The notes under the pieces are model-generated. The model did no database searches. It was not told the DNA's origin and worked only from the letters and a program-made list of their open reading frames with translations. 42,542 nucleotides of DNA from [Eubacterium] saphenum. Its GTDB lineage: Bacteria; Bacillota; Clostridia; Lachnospirales; Anaerotignaceae. Each line of letters opens with the position of its first letter. Within the stretch, counting starts at the first letter, position 1. Where the stretch lies: positions 1 to 42,542 of the forward strand of contig SFGI01000035.1 of the NCBI GenBank assembly GCA_004557645.1. Reading direction: 5' to 3'. Below, piece after piece: positions 14,655-22,794 of the stretch. The position numbers and the translations under genes are program-made.

Positions 14655-15296
14655 TCACGCCTTTGTCATTTTTTCAGAAAGCGTTTTCAGCTCTTTACAT
14701 TCTGCTTCGATATCCTCTGCCCCGAAAATGGCAGAAACCAGAGCCACACCATCTACCCCTGTGCCGGAAAGCTCCAGCAGGTTTTTCTTATTGATGCCGC
14801 CGATGGCAACCACGGGGATAGATACGGCTTCGCAGATGGCTTTGGCTGTTTCACGGGATACCTCAAAGGCATCCAGCTTTGTGGTGGTGCTGAACATGGC
14901 GCCAACGCCCAGATAGTCCGCACCGGCTTTTTCCGCTGCAATGGCCTGTTCTACGGTCTGGGTGGAAACACCAATCATCATGTTTTCCCCCACCAATGCA
15001 CGGACGTTGCCTGCTTCCATATCCTTCTGGCCTACATGGATGCCGTCTGCCTTGCATTTGATGGCGATATCCACATTATCGTTGACGATGAAAGGCACTC
15101 CGTATTTTTCACACAAAGCCTTCATTTCCATTGCTTCCTGCAAAAAGCTTTCTTCGTCCAATTCCTTTTCCCTTAACTGTACACAGGTTGCGCCCCCCTT
15201 CAGGGCTGCTTCCACCTGTTCCATCAGGGTCTGCTTGCCTGTCCATGCCCTGTCCGTTACGGCATAGAGCAGCATAGTCTCTTTTTCACATTTCAT
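14655..15296 (-). CDS. thiE: thiamine-phosphate synthase ThiE (213 aa)
   Basis: TIM-barrel enzyme joining HMP-PP and thiazole phosphate. It shows YAVTDRAW at the start, the QLREKELDEESF loop, FIVNDNVDIAIKCKADGIHVGQKDM, and GADYLGVGAMFSTTTK. The Gly-rich phosphate loop is VVAIGGINKKN. The full length and complete substrate loops make this the active synthase, unlike the shorter paralogue at 16933. AAGGAGATGGAAGT precedes the start. It lies 12 bp after thiM. Confidence 0.95.
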   Translation of the reverse strand: MKCEKETMLLYAVTDRAWTGKQTLMEQVEAALKGGATCVQLREKELDEESFLQEAMEMKALCEKYGVPFIVNDNVDIAIKCKADGIHVGQKDMEAGNVRALVGENMMIGVSTQTVEQAIAAEKAGADYLGVGAMFSTTTKLDAFEVSRETAKAICEAVSIPVVAIGGINKKNLLELSGTGVDGVALVSAIFGAEDIEAECKELKTLSEKMTKA

Positions 15297-15308
15297 ACTT
15301 CCATCTCC

Positions 15309-16130
15309 TTAGAAAATTTCGTATTTCGCACAGCGTTCCAGTTCCTCCCCATTCAGGTTGAAAATGGCATCAATGATATAATTTCTATAACTGGAATTGC
15401 CGTCCTGCTCCGTCAGCCTTGCGTGAGCCTTTTCCCCGCAGATGCCCATGGCGCAGACCGCCGCCGCTGTGGCTTCCAGAGGGGTTTCCGGGTTGGCTGT
15501 CACATAAGCCGCTGTCATAGCGGAAAGCTGGCAGCCTGTGCCGGTGATGGCGCTCATCATGGGATGACCGTTATAGATGCAGAAGGCCTTTTCCCCATCA
15601 GCAACGATATCGATGGCACCGGTGATAGCGATGACTGCCCCTGTTTCCTTGGCAAATTCCTTGGCAAAGGCCACTGCCTGGGGCAGGTTTTCCTTTGTTA
15701 CTTTATCCGCCACATCGGCATCCACGCCCTTTGCGCCGCCTGTACCCAAAGCCAGTGTTTTGATCTCGGAAATATTCCCGCGGATAACGGTAAATTTGAT
15801 TCCTTCTATCAAATCCTTTCCTGTTTTTGTCCGCAGATTCGATGCCCCTGCCCCAACGGGGTCCAAAACTGCAGGATGCCCCAGCTCATTAGCTTTTTTG
15901 CCAGCCAGATGCATAGCAGGGATGGTGCGCTGGTTCAGCGTACCGATATTGATATTCAGCCCGCCGCAGATGGCAGTGATCTCTTCCGCTTCATCCACAT
16001 CATCGGCCATGATGGGGGAACCGCCGCAGGCCAGCAGGATATTGGCACAGTCATTCACTGTCACATAATTGGTGATATTATGAATCAAAGGGCATTTTTC
16101 TCTTACATTATCAAGCATTTCCTTCAACAT
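15309..16130 (-). CDS. thiM: hydroxyethylthiazole kinase ThiM (273 aa)
   Basis: Salvage kinase for the thiazole alcohol. Motifs are LIHNITNYVTVNDCANILLA, SPIMADDVDEAEEI, VLDPVGAGASNLR, VIRGNISEI and the catalytic AITGTGCQLSA. AAGGAGGAAACAG precedes the ATG. It is flanked by thiW, a predicted thiazole-type transporter component, and thiE, so the set thiW-thiM-thiE-thiD is a thiazole salvage module separate from the thiS-thiH synthesis genes upstream. Confidence 0.96.
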   Translation of the reverse strand: MLKEMLDNVREKCPLIHNITNYVTVNDCANILLACGGSPIMADDVDEAEEITAICGGLNINIGTLNQRTIPAMHLAGKKANELGHPAVLDPVGAGASNLRTKTGKDLIEGIKFTVIRGNISEIKTLALGTGGAKGVDADVADKVTKENLPQAVAFAKEFAKETGAVIAITGAIDIVADGEKAFCIYNGHPMMSAITGTGCQLSAMTAAYVTANPETPLEATAAAVCAMGICGEKAHARLTEQDGNSSYRNYIIDAIFNLNGEELERCAKYEIF

Positions 16131-16152
16131 ATCTGTTTCCTCCTTCTTTTTC

Positions 16153-16659
16153 TCAGACCTTTTTCAGCATCCCGGTTTTCCGCAAAGCCCCCAGCAAAAT
16201 GCCGGAAAGGATGGCACCGCCTGCCGTGGAGATCAGGAAAGGCACCACATAGGCATAAAAAGCAATTTCCCCTGCCTGCATCCCCATCAGGAGAATCGCA
16301 ACGGGGTAGGCACACAAACCGCCCAAAACCGCCGTCCCAAAGACCTCTGCGATCAAAGTCAGGGGGATATTTTTTGTTTTCCAAAAGGCGATGCCGCAAA
16401 GCAATGCGCCAATCATACTGCCGGGAAAGGCCATCAAACTGCCGATGCCCAACAAATTACGGATGACGCTGGCACAAAATGCCACGGTCACCCCATAAAA
16501 AGGCCCTAAAATAACAGCACATAAAATATTTACCATGTGTTGTACGGGTACACATTTGCTCCCGAAAACGGGAATATAGAATAAGCTGCCCACCACTGCC
16601 ACTGCGCAGAGGATACCGGCAAAGCATAATTTTCTGGTTTTTGTGTCTTTCATTATCAT
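16153..16659 (-). CDS. thiW: ThiW, ECF-transporter S component (168 aa)
   Basis: A small integral membrane protein with five or six hydrophobic segments. It matches ThiW by RKLCFAGILCAVAVVGSL, GSKCVPVQHMVNILCAVILGP and AFPGSMIGALLCG. ThiW is predicted to bind a thiamine precursor, probably the thiazole moiety, for an energy-coupling-factor transporter whose EcfA/T parts are elsewhere. AAAAAAGGAGACGT precedes ATG 16659; ATG 16653 is an alternative. It is the first gene after the structured 270-bp leader. Confidence 0.9.
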   Translation of the reverse strand: MIMKDTKTRKLCFAGILCAVAVVGSLFYIPVFGSKCVPVQHMVNILCAVILGPFYGVTVAFCASVIRNLLGIGSLMAFPGSMIGALLCGIAFWKTKNIPLTLIAEVFGTAVLGGLCAYPVAILLMGMQAGEIAFYAYVVPFLISTAGGAILSGILLGALRKTGMLKKV

Positions 16660-16680
16660 ACGTCTCCTTTTTTATCGTTC

Positions 16681-16815
16681 AGGGAGAACGACGGATATAA
16701 CAGCGCTCTCCCTGAAGCATACACTTCCCCCTTGGGGGATACATTCAGAATTATCGGTCGAAACTTCATGGCTTCCTCTCACGCCGGAACACGGCTTCCC
16801 ATCGCTGTTATATCT
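16681..16815 (-). promoter_or_regulatory. structured leader RNA upstream of thiW, not a recognisable TPP riboswitch
   Basis: On the minus strand, GATATAACAGCG (16814-16803) can pair with CGCTGTTATATC (16705-16694), closing a 97-nt interior. Inside are ATGG...CCAT, GCCG/CGGC, TGAAG...CTTCA and CCCCC/GGGGG elements. A competing hairpin, AGGGAGA (16712-16706) with TTCTCCCT (16688-16681), traps the 3' arm of the long stem just before the thiW ribosome site. That switch layout fits a riboswitch. The TPP core (CTGAGA, ACCTGA, GGATAATGCCA) is absent here though present before thiS. Upstream, TTTCTGA/TCAGAAA and CCCGC/GCGGG add further hairpins. Confidence 0.45.
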
Positions 16816-16932
16816 CTGCAGGACACAAGGCGCTCCCCTTCTATCCTCCCGCCGCTGCGGGTCGCTCCTTTTCTGAAAGGATCCGATCAGAAATACACTC
16901 ACCTACTATTTACTTTTCTCTCAAATATGCTT

Positions 16933-17535
16933 TTATTTCAAAGCCCTTAGAAATTGTTCCACATCCTCGCATTTCATCAATCCGCTCATGATGCAGGCAC
17001 CCTTTGCGCCCGCCTTGCGAACAGAATCGATATTCTCACTGCCGATGCCGCCGATGGCATAAACAGGAATGGATACACTCTGGCAGACTGCCTGCAAAAA
17101 TGTCAATCCTCTGGGCGGAAGTCCCTTCTTGCAATCGGTGGCAAATACATGCCCCGCTGTGATGTAGGTACACCCCAGTTTTTCTGCCTCCTGCGCTTCT
17201 TCCACCGAATGGCAGGATGCGCCAATTTCCTTGAATTTTTCTTTTTTCTTTTCATCCAATTCCCGCAAAATATGCAGGGGCAAATGGATGTTTTCTGCTC
17301 CCAGTTCGATAGCCGCATCTGCAAAGCTATGCAGCATACAGGGAACTTCGTATCTCTCGCAGAGCTTCATAACTTTCTCTGCCAGTTTTTTATATTCTTC
17401 TTCTGTCAAATCTTTTTCCCGCAGGATGATCCCCTTGGGTCTACATGCTGCGATCTTCTCCACTCTCTGCAAAAAATCCTCTTTGCAAAGGCTTCGGTTC
17501 GTTACACACAAAATATCATACATACAGATAATCAT
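16933..17535 (-). CDS. tenI: TenI/ThiE-like protein (about 200 aa)
   Basis: A ThiE-fold barrel shorter than ThiE. It has CVTNRSLC, GIILREKDLTEEEY, YITAGHVFATDCKKGLPPRG and VYAIGGIGSEN. The histidine and pattern of TenI thiazole tautomerase (GHVFATxxKxGLPPRG) are present, while the full pyrophosphate loop of ThiE is not. The best assignment is therefore the tautomerase that aromatises the thiazole product of ThiG. Its start overlaps the end of thiH: ATG 17535 (20 bp overlap) or 17523 (8 bp). It is last in the thiS-thiF-thiG-thiH-tenI unit. Confidence 0.85.
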   Translation of the reverse strand: MIICMYDILCVTNRSLCKEDFLQRVEKIAACRPKGIILREKDLTEEEYKKLAEKVMKLCERYEVPCMLHSFADAAIELGAENIHLPLHILRELDEKKKEKFKEIGASCHSVEEAQEAEKLGCTYITAGHVFATDCKKGLPPRGLTFLQAVCQSVSIPVYAIGGIGSENIDSVRKAGAKGACIMSGLMKCEDVEQFLRALK

Positions 17536-18799
17536 TCAGTACGGGCTGCAAGCCTTCCTCCGCCATATCCTCATACATCTTCTGGAAGCTGCGGTCGTCG
17601 TTGATCTCAAACTGTTCGTCGCCTTCCGTACCGTCTGCCTCCTTCCCGGTGTATTTGCTTTCATGGTCGCCGATACCCGTGGAAACCCCGGCAGAAACCT
17701 TCGTTGCGGCAATTTTTACAATACCGTCACGGAAAGTTTTGCTTTCACGGGAAGATACGGTAATCCCTACAAAGGGCATGAAAATACGATATGCACAAAG
17801 GATCTGACACAGCTGCTTTTCGCCTACATCCAAAGGACTGATCTTATCGTTATTGATGATGGGCCGCAGTCTGGGACAGGATAAGGACATTTCCGCATGG
17901 GGATATTTTCTCTGAAGATAATATACATGCAGTGCGCTTGCCAGTGCGTCCTTTCTGAAATCGGAAAGCCCCAGCAGTGCAGAGAATGCTACCCCTCTCA
18001 TGCCGCCTCTTAAAGCCCGTTCTTGCGCATCGAAGCGATAAGGCCAAACTCTCTTGTGTCCCATCAGGTGCAGTGTTTCATATTTATCTGTATCATAGGT
18101 TTCCTGGAAAACAGTCACATAGTCTGCGCCGCATTCATGGAGATAACGGTATTCCTCTGTATTCACAGGGTAAATTTCCAAACCGACCATACGGAAATAC
18201 TTTCTTGCCAGCTTACAAGCCTCACCGATATATTCCACATTGCTCATGGTACGGCTTTCCCCGGTCAGGATCAGGATTTCTTCCATGCCGCTGTCGGCAA
18301 TGACTTTCATTTCCTTTTCGATCTGCTCCATGGAAAGCTTCATGCGGTTGATGTGGTTATAGCAGTTGAAGCCGCAGTATACACAGTAGTTTTCGCAGTA
18401 GTTGGCAATATACAAAGGTGTTTCGCAGTAGTTGGCAATATACAAAGGTGTGAACAGATAGACCGTGTTGCCGAAATGCTTGCTGGTTTCCAGTCTGGCT
18501 TTCTGTGCCATCTCTTCCAGAAAAGGTTCTGCTGCGGGAGAAAGCAATGCCTTAAAATCCTCGATGGAGCAAGTTTCATGGTCCAGTGCTGCACGAACAT
18601 CCCTTGCTGTATACTGGGAATAATCATATTCCTTCATCTGGGTCATTACAGTCTCGCAAATTTCAGATTCAATGATCTCCATTCCCGGCAGATATTCCAT
18701 GTGGTTCTTTCTGGATGCAGGGTTGGTTTCCAGCTCATGCTTCCGTTTCAATGCTTCGGGAGAAAGATGCTCGGAATCTACAAAATATTGATTTTCCAT
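17516..18799 (-). CDS. thiH: 2-iminoacetate synthase ThiH (427 aa) with a 10-residue duplication
   Basis: Radical-SAM enzyme that cleaves tyrosine to dehydroglycine for thiazole formation, the oxygen-independent route used by anaerobes. The cluster motif is CENYCVYCGF (CX3CX2C), followed by LILTGESRTMSNVEYI. Just before it the segment TPLYIANYCE occurs twice in tandem, from a perfect 30-bp DNA repeat; related enzymes have it once. The frame is kept, so the protein is full length with an extra loop next to the active-site cluster. It lies between thiG and tenI. Confidence 0.94.
   Translation of the reverse strand: MENQYFVDSEHLSPEALKRKHELETNPASRKNHMEYLPGMEIIESEICETVMTQMKEYDYSQYTARDVRAALDHETCSIEDFKALLSPAAEPFLEEMAQKARLETSKHFGNTVYLFTPLYIANYCETPLYIANYCENYCVYCGFNCYNHINRMKLSMEQIEKEMKVIADSGMEEILILTGESRTMSNVEYIGEACKLARKYFRMVGLEIYPVNTEEYRYLHECGADYVTVFQETYDTDKYETLHLMGHKRVWPYRFDAQERALRGGMRGVAFSALLGLSDFRKDALASALHVYYLQRKYPHAEMSLSCPRLRPIINNDKISPLDVGEKQLCQILCAYRIFMPFVGITVSSRESKTFRDGIVKIAATKVSAGVSTGIGDHESKYTGKEADGTEGDEQFEINDDRSFQKMYEDMAEEGLQPVLNDYLYV
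18391..18450 (-). repeat. perfect 30-bp tandem duplication inside thiH
   Basis: The 30 bases at 18391-18420 are repeated exactly at 18421-18450. The unit encodes YIANYCETPL in thiH, ending three residues before the first cluster cysteine. Perfect identity implies a recent event or ongoing slippage. Confidence 0.95.
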
Positions 18800-18811
18800 G
18801 TCATTCCCTCC

Positions 18812-19585
18812 TTAATCACGCAAGAAGCCTGTCAGAGGATCGGATGCGGATGCACCTCTTGTCAGCACTCTGCCCAAACCGGAAAGATATGCTTTTCTGC
18901 CTGCTTCGATGGCCTGACGGAATGCCGCTGCCATCAGGGGCAGGTCGCCTGCTGTTGCCAGTGCTGTATTTGCCATGATTGCCGCTGCGCCCATTTCCAT
19001 AGCTTCACAAGCCTGAGAAGGTCTGCCGATCCCTGCGTCTACGATAACAGGCAGGTCGATTTCATCCACCAGAATCTGGATGAATTCTCTAGTTGCCAGC
19101 CCTTTATTGGAACCGATGGGAGAAGCCAGAGGCATGATGGTGGCTGCACCTGCGTTTACCAAATCCCTTGCCACATTCAGGTCGGGATACATATAAGGCA
19201 TTACCACAAAGCCTTCCTTTGCCAGAATTTCTGTCGCCTTGATGGTTTCATAGTTATCGGGCAGCAGATATTTGCTGTCACGCATGATCTCTACCTTCAC
19301 AAAGTTGCCGCAGCCCAGTTCTCTTGCCAGACGAGCGATACGTACCGCTTCTTCCGCATTTCTTGCGCCGGAAGTATTGGGCAGCAGTGTGACATTTTTG
19401 GGGATATAGTCCAGAATGTTTTCCTGATCCTTTGTATTGGCACGGCGTACTGCCAGTGTGATGATTTCTGCGCCGGCATCTTTCACAGCCGCTTCGATCA
19501 GCTTCAGGGAATATTTCCCGGAACCCAGAATAAATCTGGAATTGAATTCATGTCCGCCGATGATGAGTTTGTCTTCTTTCTGCAT
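18812..19585 (-). CDS. thiG: thiazole synthase ThiG (257 aa)
   Basis: TIM-barrel enzyme that builds thiazole phosphate from dehydroglycine, deoxyxylulose phosphate and ThiS-thiocarboxylate. It shows FILGSGKY, the Schiff-base lysine region VKVEIMRDSKYLLPD, MPLASPIGSNKGL, PVIVDAGIGRPSQA and MGAAAIMANTALA. ATG 19585 (MQKEDKLIIGG) has AGAAGGG at good spacing; the longer frame from 19603 does not. The length is then normal. It is 24 bp after thiF and 12 bp before thiH. Confidence 0.96.
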   Translation of the reverse strand: MQKEDKLIIGGHEFNSRFILGSGKYSLKLIEAAVKDAGAEIITLAVRRANTKDQENILDYIPKNVTLLPNTSGARNAEEAVRIARLARELGCGNFVKVEIMRDSKYLLPDNYETIKATEILAKEGFVVMPYMYPDLNVARDLVNAGAATIMPLASPIGSNKGLATREFIQILVDEIDLPVIVDAGIGRPSQACEAMEMGAAAIMANTALATAGDLPLMAAAFRQAIEAGRKAYLSGLGRVLTRGASASDPLTGFLRD

Positions 19586-19609
19586 GAAAATCCCTTCTTT
19601 CATAAATCG

Positions 19610-20260
19610 TTATGGTTCTAGATTTCCAGAAAGGATCCGCAAAACCATGTGGGCCTGATGGGCTGCACAAAGCATCACACGGGGGGCCACCAATCCAATG
19701 TCATCTGCCACATCGCTGATTCCATCCCCGCATAGATAAAAACGGTTCGTAATCCTTCTGGTTTGGATACTGTTTGCGGAGCCCAGCCCCGCCATTCCGG
19801 AAGCAGCGATCAGATATTTCGTATGTAATTTTTCCAGCACGCCATTGACCAGCATGGCTTTTGCTTCCGCCCTGTCAAAGGCCTCGCAAATAAGATCGGC
19901 TTTGGAAAGGAGTGCTTCAAAATTTTCCTCTGTCACACGGACTGCATGGGTCTCCACCTGGATATAGGGTGCGATCTCCCGCAGGTTTTCCGCCAGAGCC
20001 TCTGTTTTGAACCGTCCGATCTGGTCTGCCTTATATTGCTGCCGATGCAGGTTGGAAATATCCACCTTGTCGAAATCCACTAAAATCAGCTTGCCGATGC
20101 CTGCCCTTGCCAAAGAAACGGCGATATTGGAACCCAATCCGCCTAAGCCGCAGATGGCAACGGTGCTGTTGGTGAATTTCTGCTGCAGGTCTTTTCCGTG
20201 CCTTGCTTCCAGTGCTCGCTGCATGTCCTCCTTACTCGGAATACAGCGCAAATCAACCAC
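19610..20260 (-). CDS. thiF: ThiF-family ThiS adenylyltransferase (about 213-216 aa)
   Basis: E1-like enzyme that adenylates the ThiS C-terminus. It has the nucleotide loop VAICGLGGLGSNIAVSLARAGIG, LILVDFDKVDISNLHRQQY and FDRAEAKAML. The length fits the short ThiF family 2 found with ThiS in clostridia. The frame opens at GTG 20260, overlapping thiS by 8 bp, but TTG 20251 has better spacing to AGGAGG and may be the true start. The zinc-binding cysteine pairs of longer homologues are not evident. Confidence 0.92.
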   Translation of the reverse strand: MVDLRCIPSKEDMQRALEARHGKDLQQKFTNSTVAICGLGGLGSNIAVSLARAGIGKLILVDFDKVDISNLHRQQYKADQIGRFKTEALAENLREIAPYIQVETHAVRVTEENFEALLSKADLICEAFDRAEAKAMLVNGVLEKLHTKYLIAASGMAGLGSANSIQTRRITNRFYLCGDGISDVADDIGLVAPRVMLCAAHQAHMVLRILSGNLEP

Positions 20261-20447
20261 CTCCTACAAAATTGACTACTTCAATGACATCGTCCTCTTC
20301 CAGAACCGTCTCGCCATATTTTGCTTTGGGTACGATCTCGCCGTTGCGCTCTACTGCGATACGCTTGGGGTCATACTGCGTAGACACCAGATATTCTGCC
20401 AGTGTTTTGCCGGCGATATCAAGGGGTTCCCCATTGATCTTCACCAT
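20253..20447 (-). CDS. thiS: sulfur-carrier protein ThiS (64 aa)
   Basis: A ubiquitin-fold carrier starting MVKINGEPLDI and ending VVNFVGGG. The terminal Gly-Gly is thiocarboxylated for thiazole synthesis. ATG 20447 follows AAAGGAGGTGAG correctly; the frame extends three codons to a GTG at 20456 inside the ribosome site. It is the first gene after the TPP riboswitch. Confidence 0.95.
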   Translation of the reverse strand: MVKINGEPLDIAGKTLAEYLVSTQYDPKRIAVERNGEIVPKAKYGETVLEEDDVIEVVNFVGGG

Positions 20448-20474
20448 CCTTCTCACCTCCTTTACAATAATAGA

Positions 20475-20608
20475 GGGAAGTTACCCCGATTTGGCAACTT
20501 CCCTTGTACTGTCTTTTTTCAGGCGTCCCTACGTTGGCATTATCCAAATCAGGTGTATGGGTCGAAGGTTTTTCCTTCCTCTCAGCCTGTTTCACAAGCT
20601 CCCCGCTG
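20475..20608 (-). promoter_or_regulatory. TPP riboswitch and expression platform before thiS
   Basis: Minus strand 20608-20523 holds the TPP core: CGGGGAGC, GGCTGAGAGG, GACCC, ACACCTGATTTGGATAATGCC and AACGTAGGGA. A platform hairpin, GGGAAGTT (20503-20496) with AACTTCCC (20482-20475), lies between it and the ribosome site. No strong T-run follows the hairpin, so control may be at translation or by a weak terminator. It should lower expression of the thiS operon when TPP is plentiful. Confidence 0.95.
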
Positions 20609-20627
20609 GCTATTCACTTGCAGTTTC

Positions 20628-20656
20628 ATTATAACCCCGCCCTTTCAAAAAGGCAA
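20628..20656 (-). promoter_or_regulatory. sigma-A promoter of the thiS operon
   Basis: TTGCCT (20656-20651), 17-bp spacer, TATAAT (20633-20628), about 20 bp before the riboswitch. It starts 12 bp after the stop of the esterase gene. Confidence 0.8.
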
Positions 20657-20668
20657 GGCTGTTTTTCC

Positions 20669-21430
20669 TCAATATCCCAGCAGCTTATTAACGAAATAAG
20701 GGAACTGAACCAGCCACCAAGGCCAGTCGTGGTTCACATCCCCGCCCCAAAGATCTACCCATGCGGGCACGTTCAGACGGTTGAACTGCTCCTGCATGAT
20801 GCGGGCATCGGCTTTGGCTTCATCCTCCCACACCCCCTGACCGCAGCAGATGATGATTCTGCCCTGGCGGAACTGTTCCACCAAAGGATGGTCATAGGAC
20901 ATCTGGGGCAGATAATCCACAGGGGAATTATAATAAATATCCACATCATCATAATGGGGGAAGAAATATCCCGCATGGAAGAGGCCGCTCAGAGACAGAC
21001 AGCCGCCAAAAAGGTCAGGTCTGCGCAGATAAAAATTCACGCAATGATATCCGCCCATGCTGGCACCGCTCAGGATAACCTTGCCATAGTAGGATGTGGG
21101 GTCTGTTTTCCCGTGAATCTGATGCAGACGGGGCATAAATTCCTCGCAGATATATTTGAACCACTGCTCATGCCACAGGATGCGCCCATGATAGTCGCCC
21201 CCGGTTGCACTCCATGTTTCTTCATCCACACAGCCAACGCAGAACAGCTGCAGCCGTCCATTTTCCAGATGATCCGCAACAGTATTGATCATGCCACGGT
21301 CTTCAAAATCGTAAAATTTCCCATCCTGACAGGGAAATATCACGATGGGCAGACCTGCGTGGCCGTATACCTTAAATTCCATATCCCGATTCAGGTTGTG
21401 AGAATATTCTTTATAATAACAAGTATGCAT
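20669..21430 (-). CDS. esterase-D-type alpha/beta hydrolase (253 aa)
   Basis: The nucleophile elbow is GASMGG (Ser near residue 128). The strand pattern is VIFPCQDGKFYDFED, LFCVGCVDEETW and, near the C-terminus, GGDVNHDWPWW with the likely catalytic His. The length and order fit the PF00756 esterase family, without a signal peptide. It starts 4 bp after the ATP-grasp gene, so the two are coupled. Pairing of an esterase with an ATP-grasp ligase suggests making and breaking of an ester or amide conjugate; the substrate is unknown. No terminator separates it from the thiS promoter. Confidence 0.8.
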   Translation of the reverse strand: MHTCYYKEYSHNLNRDMEFKVYGHAGLPIVIFPCQDGKFYDFEDRGMINTVADHLENGRLQLFCVGCVDEETWSATGGDYHGRILWHEQWFKYICEEFMPRLHQIHGKTDPTSYYGKVILSGASMGGYHCVNFYLRRPDLFGGCLSLSGLFHAGYFFPHYDDVDIYYNSPVDYLPQMSYDHPLVEQFRQGRIIICCGQGVWEDEAKADARIMQEQFNRLNVPAWVDLWGGDVNHDWPWWLVQFPYFVNKLLGY

Positions 21431-21434
21431 CGTT

Positions 21435-22631
21435 TTAACCTTCCTTCTTCCGTACTACAAAGTCTACAAAGGCAAACATTTCTTCCTCTGTTTCAAATCT
21501 GGCCATATAGGCATGGTTCCCCATGGCATCAGCCAAAACTTCCGGCATTTCCTCGTAGACTACGATATTCTGATGGTATTTACCAAAAATTTCGTCCCTG
21601 TTATGCACGTAGGCTTTCCCTTTTCTCTGAGATGCATACGCACAGCTGTAAGGTCTCTTTTCGGGGTCGAAATTGCCTTTATTATAGCATACCATATCTG
21701 CCCAGATCTGGTAAACATCAATATCGTTGGCATAATTCATCATATCCGGTGTGTAGCCCCCGGGGGGTCTCATATTGACTTCCAGTCCAAAAATATCACC
21801 CTTCTTGCCCAAGCCTTCCTTGTCTTCCTTCAGCACAAAAAATTCGCAGTGGAAGAAGCGGGAATTGCTTTCAAAGGCTTTGATGGTCCTTCTGCCGGCA
21901 TCCTTCAAATCCGCAGGGATCTGCTTTCCGGAATAATAGCACAGTTCCAGCCCTTTATTGACCACATCCATGACAGATTCCGTAAAGAAATGGCAGGTTT
22001 CAAAAATGATGTCCCTGTTGGAATCGCAGATACCATCATAGGAAACAATGGCGCCGTTGATAAATTCCTCCATGATATACTGCACCTTCGGCAGATCAGC
22101 ATAGAAGTTTCGCAGCTCATCCTCATTTTTCAGCTTATATGTAGCGGCGGCACCAACACCGTTATCCGGCTTTACAATGACAGGATAGCCTGCTTCTTTC
22201 ACGAAAGCCAAGCCCTTCTCCAAGGTTGATACCAGATGATATCTTGCCGTGGGAACACCGGCTTTCGCATAGTATTCCTTCATTTTGCTCTTATATTTGA
22301 TCCCATCGATATTGTCATTTTTCAGACCGGTATTGATATTGAAATCCGTCCGCAGCTGAGCATCCCGCAGCAGCCAGTATTCGTTGTTGCTTTCCAGCCA
22401 GTCGATGCGTCCATACTTGAATGCAAAAAACGCAACGGCTCTATATACTTCATCGTAATTTTCCAAACTGCTGACTTTATAATATTCCACCAAAGAATCC
22501 CGACATTCCTGGCTCAGCTGGTCGTAGGGTTCATCGCCGATGCCTAGTGTGGTCACGCCATTGTTTCGCAGTCCCTGGGTAAAATGATAATAGGTTTTGG
22601 GAAAATTCGGTGATAAAAATACAAAATTCAT
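21435..22631 (-). CDS. ATP-grasp carboxylate-amine ligase-like protein (398 aa)
   Basis: The pre-ATP-grasp domain starts MNFVFLSPNFPKTYYHF. The ATP-binding part has PVIVKPDNGVGAAATYKL and YIMEEFINGAIVSYDGI. The metal site is FGLEVNMRPPGG, with Glu and Asn as in the carbamoyl-phosphate/biotin carboxylase branch. It should ligate a carboxylate to an amine with ATP. ATG 22631 follows AGAAGGCG; the frame extends nine codons to 22658. The esterase follows 4 bp later. I cannot name the product. Confidence 0.82.
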   Translation of the reverse strand: MNFVFLSPNFPKTYYHFTQGLRNNGVTTLGIGDEPYDQLSQECRDSLVEYYKVSSLENYDEVYRAVAFFAFKYGRIDWLESNNEYWLLRDAQLRTDFNINTGLKNDNIDGIKYKSKMKEYYAKAGVPTARYHLVSTLEKGLAFVKEAGYPVIVKPDNGVGAAATYKLKNEDELRNFYADLPKVQYIMEEFINGAIVSYDGICDSNRDIIFETCHFFTESVMDVVNKGLELCYYSGKQIPADLKDAGRRTIKAFESNSRFFHCEFFVLKEDKEGLGKKGDIFGLEVNMRPPGGYTPDMMNYANDIDVYQIWADMVCYNKGNFDPEKRPYSCAYASQRKGKAYVHNRDEIFGKYHQNIVVYEEMPEVLADAMGNHAYMARFETEEEMFAFVDFVVRKKEG

Positions 22632-22754
22632 AAAATCGCCTTCTCTCTTGTAAGTCATGGTACGATTGTATCAGAATTGATACAAAGATGCAAATAAATC
22701 CAGTTGTTTTGGACAAAAAAGTTTCCAGATGACTAAAATTGTCCCAGCTTGTAC

Positions 22755-22789
22755 AAAAAGCAGGCAGCCCTGTATACACAAAGCTGCCT
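22755..22789 (-). terminator. rho-independent terminator of the antiporter gene
   Basis: AGGCAGC (22789-22783) pairs with GCTGCCT (22768-22762), followed by GCTTTTTG on the minus strand. It lies just after the antiporter stop. Confidence 0.8.
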
Positions 22790-22794
22790 GATGC

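Noticed and set aside
16681..16900. TPP riboswitch before thiW
   Set aside because: The CTGAGA and GGATAATGCC cores are absent. TGAGA and GATAAT occur but not in the required order or pairing.
18023..19621. 532-codon plus-strand frame across thiH and thiG
   Set aside because: It is the reverse of two intact thiamine genes, and its translation is Cys/His/Phe-rich noise.
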